From Pardosa pseudoannulata (taxonomy: Eukaryota > Arthropoda > Arachnida > Araneae > Lycosidae): a stretch of 64,000 nt of DNA. Made by a program: the position numbers and the translations under genes. Each line of letters begins with the position of its first letter. The stretch's first letter is position 1. Shown here piece by piece: positions 13,101 through 24,800 of the stretch. The notes under the pieces are model-generated. The model was not told where the DNA came from. It did not search any database and saw nothing but the letters and a program-made list of their open reading frames with translations. The stretch covers positions 91,206,848 through 91,270,847 of the forward strand of contig CM063498.1 in the NCBI GenBank assembly GCA_032207245.1. Reading direction: 5' to 3'.

Positions 13101-16100
13101 TGTGTAGGATTTTTCATGTTTCAACATAGCAGCATATTTCTCAAAGAGCAGTAATTCTGTAAAAGAGTTTATAAAGACCTTATCACATGTCAGCATAAAT
13201 TTATCAAAAAAACATATTCAATTTAGAATTCCTCTACCTGTTCAATAATATTTGAATATTTGATGCAATAGTGGGAAATTTTTCAACTTATTAAAAACTT
13301 CACTCAAGTCAACCTGAACTAAAATCAGTTTATAATTTTTTGATGTAAGAAGAAATTTAATCATTCTTCAACAGTAAAAGTAATTATAAACTAACATGTA
13401 CATGTTGCCATATGATAAGGCTTTTAGCATCATAATTTATGTTGAGTTCTTCATAGTGGAAAAAAAATTACCTGCAATCAAGGAAAAATATTTATTGTAT
13501 TTTTCATCTGATGAAAAATCTTATGCTGACAGCAAATTAGATATGCATGTTTGAAAACATTAACCAGAAACAAGAGAAGTTTTTCAGATACAATACATTT
13601 ATTAAAAGAGAAACACATAATTTACTCTAAAGTTAAAAGAAAAGCATTAGTTTAATATCATGAGCATGCAAAAATCTGCAATCTCAGTTTCTTCTTACTT
13701 TTCCTTAACTCTTAAATTTTAGTTTAATATACTTGAAACAATTTTTAGTTTTAATGTGTTTGTGTAAAACTATGATAAATATATTATTTAAAATTGTAAA
13801 ATTTACTTGTTTATTATCATTACTATGATTTTTATAGGTTTATTCTTAAATTTGAATTGTGACTAATACTACTCTTGCAATTCTGCAAGAACCAGTTTAA
13901 CTCCTATTTTATATGTATTATACTTTCTATATTTTTAATATAAAGTATAAGCTCCCATTGTTTGAAAAATCTATTTGGATAGTTTCATTCCATATTAAAG
14001 TTAGAAAACAGTAAGTTAATGAATACTGGAACATTTTTTAACATGTATGGTACAGAAAAATTTTATTTTACTTAATGTTAAAGCTTTGCTCTATGTGAAT
14101 TAATATTATATTGAGTATTGTTTTTTAATAGGCTTCATGTTTCTGCAGTACCTGATTCTCTTCCTTGTCGAGAAGAAGAATACTCTGATATTTATAATTT
14201 TGTTAAAGGTTGTTTATTTGCAAAAACAGGAGGGTGAGTTCTTGTTAAAACATTTTACATCTTATGTTTTCAATACATGTATTTTAAAACTACAGTTTGA
14301 GTATACAGTGTAAGTATATTTTCAAATTATGATAAATTCTTTACATTTCAAAATCAGTAAATCTGTATTATCATTAATAATCTAATTTTATTTTTCCTTT
14401 GAGTTGCTTTTAAAATTGCATTAAAATTATTTCTTAAAAAAATAAATTTGAGAGTAATTTTAAATAAAGTAATGCCTATATATAGGTGTATGTATATATC
14501 TGGTGTGCCAGGAACTGGAAAAACTGCTACTGTTCACGAAGTTATGCGGAATTTAGAAGAAGAAAAGGAATTAGGAGAGGTCCCTATATTTACCTTTGTT
14601 GAAGTGAATGGAATGTGGATGACTGATCCTTATCAGTGCTATGTTCAGATATTTAAGGTATGTATTTGTCAAAAATCAGTTATTGTTTTAATAAATTTAA
14701 CTTCATATTTTTTAACTCTTTCACGGTGGGAAGAGCAAACGCTTGCTTTTCTCTGACGCCGGCAGTCACTTTCGCGAGTGAGTATCCTGGGCCGGAGGGT
14801 TTTTTGCTATTAAGCCTAAATTCATGAAATTAACGAAGTAGCAACGCGTTATTCAATAATACTGCTTAAAGTATTTAAACGGAATGCGATTTATATTATA
14901 TGTTTAGAGATACTTTATTTAGTTAAGCTATTTCTTATTTCAATATATAATTTACACCTTTTTTCATTCTTTACTTACAATTTAATGACTTTAAACGTTA
15001 CAAAACTGAATGCTATGTTATTTAAAATTATTTTTTCTTTATGAAAAATTTTAAAAGCAGGGATCTACACACAATTTTATGTTAGTAACTCATTTGCGTT
15101 CTGGAGGATTTATCCGGGAATGGGAAAAAACGAAATATCGTCATCATCTTTGTCAGAAATGTCCTAATCATAATTAGAATCACTAGATCCATTATGAACA
15201 GAAAGAACAATCCGAATATATTATAGTGTCACTATTACTACTATCCTAATCTGTTTCAGAATCAAAATCTGAAATATTTTGAGTCATTTCAGCTATTTCA
15301 AGCTAGTTAAACACTTTCGACACTTCGAAAATCTAACAATAAAAAGAGAAAAAAAGATCAAGTCTGTCAGATCTAGTTCTCCACTAAAAACTGGACTGCA
15401 AACCGAAATACACAACGCTTTAGCAGAAATAAAACTCCCTTGCTTACATAAACAAACACCACGTGCGAATTTAAAGAGCTGTCATAAAACATGTCATTCG
15501 GAAACATTCCTTTCCGCTGATGTTTATATAATCAAAAACCATGTGTATGTGTATCATACTTCTCTCATACAAGGTCAAATCTACATGTATCTAAAGTCAT
15601 ATGGACATACAATGCCATCTTGTGTCAAAAGTTAGAGTTTAAAAAAGTTCCAGAACACTGGTACAAATATGTTTTGGTCGGGGGTGAATGAGAAAACGCT
15701 CTGACACACCAGTGTGTCGGCCGGGAAGTGAATGCATTTCTTGCTGGCACGTATACGTGACAGTAGGCACGAAAGGGTTAAGAATTCATTGTATTGACGT
15801 AAGGTATCAAAACAAAATCAGCAGAGCTATAACGCTGAGGAATGCAGAATGAACAGTAACCAAAGTGATGAGAGAGTATTAAGTTCAATCAAATATAGAA
15901 ACTTCTATTAATTTTGTTAATTTTTTGTGTCAGTGTCAGTAATTTTGACATTAATAATAAAATCAGAATTAAACTTGTTTTCTAAAACTATTTCAATTCA
16001 AAGTAATTATCTGTTTTATCTAGGCTTTGACAGGGAAGAATATTGCACCTCAGCAGGCAGCAGATCTTTTGGAAAAAAGATTTACAGAACCTGGGCCTAA

Positions 16101-19100
16101 AAAAGAGGCTGTAGTTCTTCTGGTAGATGAATTAGATCGTTTATGGACTAGAAAACAAACTGTTATGTACAATATATTTGATTGGCCAACAAAGAAGAAT
16201 TCAAAGCTAATTGTCCTTGCTATTGCAAATACCATGGATCTTCCTGAACGCATGATGATGAATCGTATTTCGAGTCGTCTAGTAAGTATTTAGTTTCAGT
16301 ATCTCTCTCATTTCTAAATTTTTAATCCCATATAGTCAAACCTTGTTTTAGTGAACTTTGTTTATAGTGAATTAAACTTTTCTTCAGATGGAAAAACAGT
16401 ACTTCATCTCAAATTTCAAAACAAAATGCATAACATTAATACAATTTTATCCACACAAATAGGAATAGTGATAATTTTTTATTGTATTAGACAAAAAAGT
16501 CAAAATTTTCTTTGAGTTAGCATCATATTAACAGAAAATTACCAATTATTTCTTTATCAAAACCAATTGAAAGCCCTTTATACTTTACCCTTAAGCTCAG
16601 CTAGGTGAAAATAATTTTTTCATTTGTCTTTATTTATGTTTAGTCAATTTAATTTACTAAGAATAAATTTTAATAGTAACTAATGAGTTATACATTTTGT
16701 AAAATCTAACAGTTGTCTAAATAGTTCTGTTGTAGTAATATATTGAATAAAGCAATAAAACATTTGGTACTTTGAAATTTGTTATAATAGATTCAATTGT
16801 ATAATTATTCGTGACATAAAAAATCTTCAAATTTAATTAAACATTTTAAATTTTTAAACAGATTATTGCTTATAAATTTATTTAGTAAACTGCTATACAA
16901 GCATATTATTATTTGTTTGTCAAAAAGAGAGGCTAAGTTAACAAAAAGGTTATTGTAATTGTATTTCTGGCACATCATACACTGTTATGTATAATTTTCT
17001 CTGTTGACAATTTCTTTTAAAAATATCCATGCTAAATTTGCAAAAGTATATTAAAGTATGTTTCCTTTAGGCATTTTTTTTCTTTTGTATTGGAATATAA
17101 AAATTTTATATTATTAAAGAGATATGTTTGCATATACTGGGCAGATAATTACCATAAATATATTTATTTAAAATAATCTTTTCTTTTTCATAGAATTGGA
17201 AATTATTTTGCTTTCTTTTTCTATTCTTTAAAAGATATATTTATACAAATGACGAGCTAAAAAAAATTTATTTTGTAACCTGTTAGACAGTTGAATGATG
17301 GGTGAATGGTTAGGTGCTCTTTCGGTACCAGAGATCATGGGTTCAAATCCCACTGCAGGTATGAATGTTTGTAGACATTTGGAATCAGCTTTAATCAGTA
17401 GGTCTTGATCTCATTAGTCCTCGTGTTACTATATTGCTCCAAACTAAACTAACCCATTAAAGATGGAAAACCTTTTAGCTATATACTATATAGTTCTTCA
17501 AAGTTACATGATCTCATATGGCTGTATTTACTTTAGATCTGTTTTTTAAAACAAACTGTATTATATTTTAATAATTAATAGTTTATTTTAACATGTATTG
17601 TTTATATAAGGTGTAAATAAAGTGAGAAAGATGATTCACATTGGTATAAATTTTATATAATCCAGAATTAAAAAGAATTTTTTTTTTTATAGGGTTTGAC
17701 TAGGAGGACATTCCAGCCTTATAATTTTAAACAGTTACAAGAAATCATCATGAGCCGAATACAGGAACTAAAAGTGTTTGATCCTGATGCTGTGCAACTT
17801 GTTGCTCGTAAAGTATGATAAATATTCCTTTTTTTTTTTGTGTGTGTGTATGTGCATGTGCAGGCAGAGGAATTTTTATTAAATATTTACAATAATCTTT
17901 TAAATTTAATGTAATATTAGCAATCAGTAATTAAAACGGGTCCACAGATCACAGCTGGCAAGCACCATGTAACTCTTTGCATAGACATTTATAGTTCTTC
18001 AGACCTTTGGCTCCATATGCTATTTTATCACCAATAAATAAATATAAATAGCTTTTTGATACCTTCACTATGCTGTTTTATTGGCCCTTTGGCTCTTCAC
18101 TCTTGAAAATCTGCTATTTGGTACTTTCCCTTAAATTTGGATTCAGCCAAAAGTTTGGTTTATTTTACCATCTTTTTTCTCCAATGCATTATTCAGGAGA
18201 ATATTAAATAATTGAAGTTTTTCTCTATTTAAGATACTAATAAGTTATCAATATCATGATTATTTTTCTCACGTTTAACTGCTTACAGTAATTTGTGGAC
18301 ACTATTTTGATTATATTTGTTCAAATATTATATCAAAGATGCATTACATGATTTAAAAAAAAATTATTTTTGTCTTATTTATACTTATATTGTGTGAATA
18401 TAGGTTGCTGCTGTATCTGGTGATGCAAGAAGAGCACTAGATATTTGTAGATTTGCTGCAGAAATAGTCCAAGTCAAGTCATTTTCTAAGAAAAACCAAA
18501 AAGTTCTTGTTGGGATGGAGCATGTGGATGCAGCCCTTCAACAAATGTTTTCATCTCCTGTGATTTCTGCTATTAGGTAATTTGTCTGTTTGGATAATTA
18601 GGTCTCTTATATTAAGTATAGGTGTTATTTGGATTCTGTTTGAAAAAAAAATCTGCAAGAGTTTTGCACTTTTAAATAATCTTAGTCATATTTTAGATTT
18701 AAGTTCTAATAAATTTTGTATGCTTTTTGAAATCTTGTATGAAATTAGTCACACTTTTCTGTATATATTGTATATTCAGTTTATTGTAATAAAAACTTAA
18801 TGTTTAGTATGTTAAAATTCATTTTGTAACAGAAATTATACTACTTTGGGCTGATGTTACAAAGAAATTCATGAAAGTTCATGACCATTTATGATAAAAA
18901 CGTTGTCTTTCCTCAAAAGTCAAAATCAGTTGATGTTTCTATGGCCTATGATTTTTTTTTTTTGGGGGGGGGTTAATGATTCTGTTTATCAGGCTCATAA
19001 AACCATTCTATAAAAACCTTTACTTTTGTTCTTCTCAGTTTTAACATTATCTCCATCAATACTCCCCTCCACTAACCATATAATGTTCCATGCTGGTTTT

Positions 19101-21562
19101 CCACTGGTCAAACAGTCTTCAAAGTCATTTCTAAATGTATATTTATGGTTTCCATGGCTTGTTTTTTATATATTGAGCTGTTCCAAATCTTGTTTTTTTC
19201 AGAGCTGATATCAGCTTTTTAGAATAGAAAAAGAGTACTCTCATTGGGCAAGATCGAAATAATAGGGTTGATGTTCTAGTACAGATCTGTTGTTTCACAA
19301 AAACATGACTATTTACTAATTTACCTTTTTAAACACGTATCTGTCTATTAATCCAAGGTTTTTTTTTTTTTTAAATATAGTAAGTAAAATTTTAAAGTAA
19401 GAAAGTATATTTTCATTGAATAATAGCAAAATGCTTTTATTACAGTTATGTAATGAAATCATACTTAAGTTTTAAATTTTTTAATCACAAATGCATATAT
19501 TGATAAATTATATTTAAAAATGTGTCCCATAAATAAGTCTTAAAAATTTTTTAATTCCTTAAAAAGTTCTGCACTTCCATAGTGTAGTCAGAGGTGCTCC
19601 CTTTAATTTATCAAATTTTAACATAAAATTTTAGTTTATGGAACTGTAATAATTCCTGTGGTTCATTTTGAATGGTTATTTTTTCAGGTCTTCATCAAAA
19701 ATTGCTAAACTTTTTTTCCAATGTTTGCTCTCTGAATTTAACCGTTCTGGTTTAGAAGAAACTACTCTTATGAAAGTACATGAACAAGTTGTTGCTGTCT
19801 GCAGATTTGAAGGTAGTAATTTTGTATCTTTGCCTTTTTATTATTATTATTCTAGTTTTAGAATAATATGGTAAAGTTGATATTTTAAAGGCCTGCATTG
19901 GTTGAAAAAATTGCATGCCTTACATTCTATTGTATAAATTAATTTTTACAAGAATTTGTTGTACATTACTATAGATGAAATGTATTTTTAGAGATTGAAA
20001 GTAAACTTTGTTAAAATAGTGTAAGCTTATAAAAATTAAGGAAGACATTTGTCGTATCATTCAGAATGTTAGTAAGTTTCTTTTAATTTATATTTATTTT
20101 AAAAAGAAGTGACATGAAATTAAAGAAAAGGGATAGGCAATATGTTTAATGTAACAGTTAAGGTTAATCTCAAGTAGCAATTAAGCAATAGAACAGGCAA
20201 TAAAATAGAACAATCAACAAATTTAATTTTATAAGTTTTATACTGCCAGCCAATAGTAGAATACAAAAAGAAGAAAATCAAAACTGGAAATTCACACAAA
20301 CAATGTAATATTGTGTAAAGTTTTTAAAGATTAATACTTATAATCTGTAGAGCAGTCGGACCAAATTGTAGCTTACAAGCTGTATGTGACTTTGAGATGG
20401 ATTTTTGCAGCTTGTCAAGGAAATCAATTTTCTTGAATAAAATGAATAAGGAACAATTTAAAAATGCATGTGTTTGCTAAGTACTGACATTTTTTAAAAA
20501 CTTATTTACCTCATTGAAATTGAAATTTAGGTGCATTTTCTTATGTGCTGGTAATGAAAACAATACAAAACTTGTAACCCTTGTCATCAACTTTTGGAGA
20601 CGTTTACATACACATAGACAAGAAAATAATATACTCATATGTCACATATTACAAAAAAGATTTTGGGGACAAAAACACCATATACTGCATGAACAATCTA
20701 AATAATAATATAGTGCCTGTTTAAATTCAACCAAGGTTGTTTGAGAAAGTACTTTGACAACAAATACTGATGTCGACAATATTCCCAGCAAATTAACAAT
20801 TTTTCATGCCCAAGTATTTATTTGGACATTACAAAATATCATTACCCAACAGTTGTGTCTCCAAAACTCTCATTGAGATTTTGTTCATTTTTAGAAATTT
20901 TATTTTCAGGATTGTTGAATATTTTTATTTTTTTATGTAAACTTATTAAAAATTCAACTTTTAAAATAATATAAATAAAATTTAAGATAAAAATAGCCTG
21001 CAAACTAATTAAAATTGGACAGTATAAGGTAGTTTTTTCTTTTAAATATGTGTAAGATTTCTGACCTTAAGTCATTTGTTGTCAGATTTAGCAAAATTTT
21101 ATATATAGGTAAAAGCTGGAAATTAATGAGTAAAATTGTATGATACAAAAAAGTAACCATTAAAAAAAGTAATTAAGGTTAATTTACTCTTTTATATCTA
21201 AGTTTATATCAGTTATTATCAACACAATGGTTCAATTTTATCAGAATAAAATTATTGTAATCTTTAAATTTGTTTCTTGTTCTTTGTTTTTCATAATTTT
21301 ATGCATTCTGTAAACTAAGTTGAAAATATGTCTAATGTATAAATTTGTATAATATACAATGTATGCAAATAATCAGAAAATGTGTATTTTATTTATTTTT
21401 TAAGGTTATCGTCCACCTAACTATTCAGAGATATCAAGAATTTGTACAGATTTGGCTGCATCACATCTTATACTTATTGACAATTTTAAAAATGATATAT
21501 ATATGAAAATTCGACTAAATGTAAGCTCTGATGATGTATCTTATGCATTGTCTAAACATTAA
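849..21562 (+). CDS. ORC1: Origin recognition complex subunit 1 (15 coding exons)
   Basis: ORC1 is the ATP-binding subunit of the nuclear origin recognition complex; with CDC6 it loads MCM helicase at replication origins. Exons: 849-943, 4484-4611, 5464-5639, 5725-5974, 7503-7574, 7994-8537, 9271-9535, 12617-12699, 14132-14233, 14486-14657, 16024-16281, 17693-17812, 18404-18576, 19688-19812, 21405-21562. All junctions are GT/AG and all phases agree, giving 906 residues (human ORC1 is 861). Domains: BAH at about 15-185; disordered basic and acidic middle at about 240-535; AAA+ with Walker A GVPGTGKT (578-585), Walker [10 protein letters not shown] (659-667), sensor 1 Asn698 and sensor 2 near [12 protein letters not shown] (760-771); winged helix at about 805-906. 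No stop or frameshift interrupts the model, so the gene looks functional. The weakest point is the start. Methionines at 849, 858 and 867 are in frame after a stop at 846, but TTTCAG just before 891 could instead be a splice acceptor. Confidence 0.96.
3566..3956. mobile_element. Inverted-repeat element in ORC1 intron 1
   Basis: CTGTTTGAGTCCC at 3566-3578 is answered by its exact complement at 3944-3956. Further inside, a second pair (CAGCTCCTCTTTTTAT near 3714 and ATAAAAGAGGTGCTG near 3847) is also inverted. No coding potential or clear target duplication is seen. It fits a small non-autonomous DNA transposon; the superfamily is unknown. Confidence 0.55.
4484..4611 (+). CDS. ORC1: ORC1 coding exon 2 (BAH)
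   Basis: Residues 32-75, beginning [19 protein letters not shown] and ending in the [12 protein letters not shown] strand typical of BAH domains. Tyr64 corresponds to the first aromatic residue of the methyl-lysine cage of mammalian ORC1. The acceptor is TAATTTCAG and the donor is G|GTAATT. Confidence 0.93.
5464..5639 (+). CDS. ORC1: ORC1 coding exon 3 (BAH)
   Basis: Residues 75-133. VQWF with Trp87 is the conserved BAH strand and the second aromatic cage residue. The segment before AETI reads SSWHD and does not show the tyrosine pair seen in mammalian ORC1. The acceptor is TTTTCTAG and the donor is GAG|GTAATA. Confidence 0.93.
5725..5974 (+). CDS. ORC1: ORC1 coding exon 4 (BAH C-terminal part)
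   Basis: Residues 134-217. The [10 protein letters not shown] strand matches the end of the BAH fold (FVRLSW in human). The rest runs into the disordered linker. The acceptor is TTCTTTAG and the donor is AAAG|GTAAGT. Confidence 0.93.
7106..7184. repeat. (TC)n and (TA)n microsatellite
   Basis: A short TC run at 7106-7119 is followed by an almost pure AT dinucleotide run to 7184, within ORC1 intron 4. Confidence 0.95.
7503..7574 (+). CDS. ORC1: ORC1 coding exon 5 (linker)
   Basis: A 72-nt exon encoding residues 217-241, low in complexity and with no recognised domain. It is supported by clean borders (TTATTTCAG and AAAA|GTAAGT) and by phases that fit both neighbours. Its length is a multiple of three, so it could be skipped without a frameshift. 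Confidence 0.8.
7994..8537 (+). CDS. ORC1: ORC1 coding exon 6 (disordered region, CDK sites)
   Basis: Residues 241-422, lysine- and serine-rich and predicted disordered by composition. Three [ST]PxK sites cluster at Thr366 (TPIK), Ser379 (SPAK) and Thr393 (TPQK). A basic RSGRKVK patch near the end resembles DNA-binding or nuclear-import segments. The donor is ACAG|GTAAGT. Confidence 0.92.
9271..9535 (+). CDS. ORC1: ORC1 coding exon 7 (acidic serine tract)
   Basis: Residues 422-510. GSGRKVTF is followed by an acidic serine run ([20 protein letters not shown]) and a basic tail. Human ORC1 has a similar acidic serine tract between BAH and AAA+. The chosen donor is TCT|GTAAGT; a weaker GTAAGA at 9500 is also possible but would break the phase with exon 8. 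Confidence 0.88.
9724..11075 (-). mobile_element. Tigger/pogo-type DNA transposon, internally deleted
   Basis: The ends CAGTGAAACCTCTATGAGC (9724) and GCTCAGAGAGGTTTCACTG (ends 11075) are inverted copies flanked by TA on both sides (9722-9723, 11076-11077). This is the arrangement of the pogo/Tigger branch of Tc1-mariner. At 1352 bp it is shorter than full Tigger elements (about 2.4 kb) and holds only the front half of a transposase. It lies in ORC1 intron 7, opposite to the gene. Confidence 0.85.
9873..10561 (-). pseudogene. Tigger-type transposase, N-terminal half, broken
   Basis: Read from 10561 down, the protein starts [22 protein letters not shown], a CENP-B type helix-turn-helix, followed by a second DNA-binding segment (GPTIQHW). 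A frameshift near 10260 moves the reading to a second frame carrying [22 protein letters not shown] and the start of the DDE catalytic domain ([10 protein letters not shown]). At the usual first catalytic aspartate (family motif FNMDETGLFF) the sequence reads [10 protein letters not shown], so the acidic residue is lost. The rest of the catalytic domain is absent. The element cannot make active enzyme. Confidence 0.85.
12617..12699 (+). CDS. ORC1: ORC1 coding exon 8
   Basis: Residues 511-538, containing RKTPLKTPQ with a CDK-type site at Thr523, and ending at the arginine that begins the conserved RLHVSAVP segment completed by exon 9. The acceptor is CTCTTTTCAG and the donor is AAAG|GTAAAT. 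Confidence 0.88.
14132..14233 (+). CDS. ORC1: ORC1 coding exon 9 (AAA+ start)
   Basis: Residues 538-572, [17 protein letters not shown] then [10 protein letters not shown], the hallmark entry into the ORC1 AAA+ domain and nearly identical in style to vertebrate ORC1. The donor is GG|GTGAGT. Confidence 0.97.
14486..14657 (+). CDS. ORC1: ORC1 coding exon 10 (Walker A)
   Basis: Residues 572-629. It carries [19 protein letters not shown], the Walker A nucleotide-binding loop with Lys584 and Thr585, then [21 protein letters not shown]. The acceptor is TATATAG and the donor is AAG|GTATGT. The following intron holds a piggyBac-type insertion. Confidence 0.98.
14716..15777 (-). mobile_element. piggyBac-type non-autonomous element, copy 1
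   Basis: TTAA lies at both ends (14712-14715 and 15778-15781). The terminal repeats begin CTCTTTC (left) and end GAAAGGG (right). Both features are typical of piggyBac, which duplicates TTAA and starts with CCC. A second copy at 32745-33819 shares the whole length with many substitutions and small indels. It lies in ORC1 intron 10. Read on the minus strand, an acidic aspartate-rich segment with a stop resembles the N-terminus of piggyBac transposase; no catalytic part remains. Confidence 0.85.
16024..16281 (+). CDS. ORC1: ORC1 coding exon 11 (Walker B, sensor 1)
   Basis: Residues 630-715. It contains Walker [10 protein letters not shown] (Asp664, Glu665), the MYNIFDWP motif, sensor 1 [13 protein letters not shown] (Asn698) and MMNRISSRL. 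All are diagnostic for ORC1. The donor is CTA|GTAAGT. Confidence 0.98.
17291..17453 (+). repeat. tRNA-derived SINE, copy 1 (diverged)
   Basis: The 5' part retains a tRNA-like A box (GGGTGAATGGTTAGGTGC) and B box (GGGTTCAAATCCCACT). It is followed by the family body (GGAATCAGCTTTAATCAGTAGGTC) and a CCAAA-type tail. It matches the other three SINE copies here but is the most diverged. It sits in ORC1 intron 11. Confidence 0.85.
17693..17812 (+). CDS. ORC1: ORC1 coding exon 12 (AAA+ lid)
   Basis: Residues 716-755, starting [19 protein letters not shown] and ending in DAVQLVARK, the start of the AAA+ lid. The acceptor follows a long T run (TTTTATAG) and the donor is AAA|GTATGA. Confidence 0.96.
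18404..18576 (+). CDS. ORC1: ORC1 coding exon 13 (sensor 2)
   Basis: Residues 756-813. [16 protein letters not shown] is the sensor 2 helix. It is followed by a variable lysine-rich loop and [18 protein letters not shown], which links to the winged-helix domain. Confidence 0.97.
19688..19812 (+). CDS. ORC1: ORC1 coding exon 14 (winged helix)
   Basis: Residues 813-855. [15 protein letters not shown] matches the first helices of the ORC1 C-terminal winged helix, which contacts origin DNA. The acceptor is TTTTTTCAG and the donor is GAAG|GTAGTA. Confidence 0.96.
21405..21562 (+). CDS. ORC1: ORC1 terminal coding exon 15
   Basis: Residues 855-906 and a TAA stop at 21560-21562. [17 protein letters not shown] matches the C-terminal strands of animal ORC1 (human ends with a similar LNVSQDDVLYALK segment). 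Confidence 0.96.
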
Positions 21563-21801
21563 CATGGAATATCATTCAGACTTCAGATCTCATTTTATCC
21601 AAAACCAAATATCATGGTTGTAAATATTGCATGCAACTAATGGTCTGTGATAGCATTTTATTTTATACATTTACTCCACTTTTATATAGTTGAGATTTAT
21701 AATTATCTGTTTTATCAGGCTTTTTTTAGTGTGATCAATTTATGTGAATGCATTTTTTAATATGCAGTGTTAAACAGGATAAAACCCTTGTGCTGGAATA
21801 T

Positions 21802-21807
21802 AATAAA
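21802..21807 (+). promoter_or_regulatory. Candidate ORC1 polyadenylation signal
   Basis: This AATAAA is about 240 nt past the ORC1 stop codon. Such hexamers are frequent in AT-rich DNA, so its use is not established. Confidence 0.3.
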
Positions 21808-24800
21808 AATATAGAACATGCTGCCTACTTACTTCTCAGGAAGGTCCAGAAAAGTCAAGAAAATGCCAAATACGTCAGATTAGTCACATGCAATTTATTT
21901 TTAAAACTTCTACATAATTTCTCTAAATCAATTTTTTAATTGCTAAAACATGTTTGACTGTTTATTAATTAAAAGGAAAAATACTTAAAGATGTATATAA
22001 GATTGATAATTTACTGTTCTCACATTTTATGTGTTGTTATCAATAGTATTTTCCACAAGGAAAGACAGCATAAGAATAATATTTAAATTATTATAATTTA
22101 TAATTTATTTATTTTTTTAGTTTGTGTAGTTTTAATCTTTCCTTTAATCATTTTGGTACAAATGTATCATATGTGTTGCTGAAGTAAGTGATACACCTAC
22201 TTGGTTTATTGAAAATGTAAAGAATGAAAATAATAGTCAAATATAATGAGTAATGACTCTTTAATAATGATGAAAATATTTATTCTATTTAATTTCACAA
22301 AATTGAGAAATATAAAAAATTGAACTTCTGCATTACTTTTACAGTGACACATGTGACAGTCCCTAAAAGGTTAAAGTAAAAAGTAATTTTTTGCTTCTGT
22401 AACATGTATATATATATTATATATGTAGTTTTTATGAGATTTTCAAAAAATAAAATTTTAAGAAAATGCTGAAAAGTGTCAGTGGACTTTTAGTTGCTTA
22501 GTAGACATTCTCTGTAGAAGCATAGTGGATGTGATATAGCAAAAAGTAAAGTAAAAATTAAAATGAACAGTTTGAAGTCTTCATCAAAACTCTTTTTATA
22601 GCCTAGAAAAAGTAGAGTTTAGCAACAGTAAGAGGACTAAACTAGTAAAAATAGCATAAATTACTCCATCAATTGGCACTAAAAGAGAAGCATTTTTTGT
22701 GTTCTTACAAAGACTATGAGCAGTCATTTTGAACTTTTTTGAACATACATATTTTCTGAGATGTTTACATATTTTCTGAGATGTGTTTTCTAAACCAAGA
22801 TTGCAAATATATTTATTTCTAAAGATTTTAGCTAATTTATGATATGTAAAAATTTTGTATATTGCGATGTTTTTCCAATATTGTGAAAATGGGTCTGTCA
22901 AGCATAAAACTGCTTATTCTCCAGTGATACCATGCAATCTAGTTTAATTAAAAAAAAATAAATAAAATACGGAAAACCATTTCAATAAATAATTTCAGCA
23001 AAATATTAACTACATTGACCTCAAATCAGTCAAGACTAATATTGTATATAAACTATAAATGGAACACTAAGCACAACTTAGATGAGATATTTGTTGCTCA
23101 GTGATCAATGATCAAAATAAATGCAATTAGCTTTTTTAGATGTATGCATTTTAGTTCACAAGTAAATATGTTCATCTGGAATTGTTTAGAGAAATTGAAT
23201 CCTAAAATTTCTAGATAGCAAATAAAACATGAGAAAGAAAATAATTTTAGAAAATTCTTAGGTAGGTTATTTTTTGACATGTGAAATAACAAGTTATTAA
23301 TCCTTGTTAACAGTTTCATTTTGTAAAATAAATAAATAAAAAGGAATGGTATAGCTGACTTTAGTTGTGAACCCCTCATTCATACTATTAATAATAATGA
23401 CAAAAGCCAAATATTTTTCTACATAATCTTTTTTTTTTTTTTTTTTTTGTGAATAATTAAGAACAGTCAATAAACAAATAGAACATTGAGGAATAAATAA
23501 GGGAAATATGATAATTTGGAATTGTGTGCAGTTAAATAGCTGTTTTGGTATAAGGAAACACAAACATTCCAATGATGCCAACAGTAATTGGAAAGAAACA
23601 GCTATTTACTTTTAATTTTTACTTTATTTTGTACCCTTTACACTTGGACTTTGCTTTTATATTTTTAACTATATATAATAAGTATTTAATATTTAATCAT
23701 ATAATACCCTTATATATACTAAACTATACTTTTTACCATATATTCAATCTTTTCAATTAACTGAAATCATAATAACAAGGATATATGGGCTGTGGGGCCA
23801 CCTGGAAATTTCAGGGAGTTTTCATTAACTATCTCCAGATTTCTGTAGAAATAAAAGATTACTTCCCTTTACTCATTTTAATTTATGTTGAAGATCACAT
23901 TCTCTTAACTCTTGATTAATCTTGCAACTTATATGATGTGGTCTGCTAGACTAATCTTAAAATAAGTTTGAAACTCCGTAAGATAATTGAACAACACACT
24001 TCATGAGGGTACTGAAAAGGCAAGGGTCATTTATGATTCTGTGGAGTTAAAATGTGTCATGAGGTCTGTGAGACCATGTGACATAAGTTGAAGATTAAAA
24101 CGGATACATTTTCATTACATGTGGAAAATACAGTCAAGAGAGCATTCCTGTCATATTACTTGACAAAAGAAATTAAATGTATTTCTGTATTTAGAGAGGT
24201 AGTTTGAGCAATTAAAAAAATGCTGTTAATTTTTCCCCTGAATAAAGTTTAATTTTTTAGATGTGTTTAGCATACTTAAATAACTTTTAAAAAATTGTTT
24301 TATTTTCATATTTTTATAGAGGTGATTTCCCCCTCCTCTGAAATCTTATTTGCTAATACTTGTTGCATTCCATTTGATATATGGATCTAGGAAATTTTGG
24401 GATTTTTTGAATAACTAATTTCTGTGAATAAATTTGCATTTTATAGTTTTTCTTTTTAGAGGTTAAATCTCTTTTCAGATCATTTAAATAAATATTCAAA
24501 ATTTTGTGGTGATATTGAATTCTGATAAATTAAAGCTATAATAATATAAATATTTCTGTATTTTATTTAAAATTATAATTAGGTCTTATTCAAGTTTTCA
24601 ACTTTCATCACAATATATTCAATGTAGTTAAGAGTTATTAAAATTTTGATTTGATATTCAATTTATTTTGTATTGTGTAGTATGATGTTGATTAATGAAA
24701 CTCAAAATCTCTCATATACATATTTTTTTTTTTATAGTTTGATATATTATATATTGATATGAGATAGTTTGAAAGGATTTTAATATATTTATGTAGACTT

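Larger units (their letters stand above)
944..21404 (+). other. ORC1 introns, sequence outside listed elements
   Basis: The fourteen introns range from about 85 bp (5640-5724) to 3.5 kb (944-4483). Apart from the elements listed separately they are AT-rich DNA with homopolymer runs. Possible decayed transposon edges that I could not delimit occur near 2881-3060 (CAGTGGCGTGCGG start), 6058-6100 (resembling a hAT end), 16336-16360 (resembling a Tigger end) and 20350-20420 (resembling a hAT end). I see no other coding exon. Confidence 0.5.

Noticed and set aside
15279..15635. Open frame of 118 codons on the + strand inside ORC1 intron 10
   Set aside because: It lies within the piggyBac-type element, antisense to the decayed transposase remnant, and copy 2 does not keep the frame open.
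16336..16360. Tigger-like end in ORC1 intron 11
   Set aside because: CAAACCTTGTTTTAGTGAAC resembles such ends, but no partner end was found.
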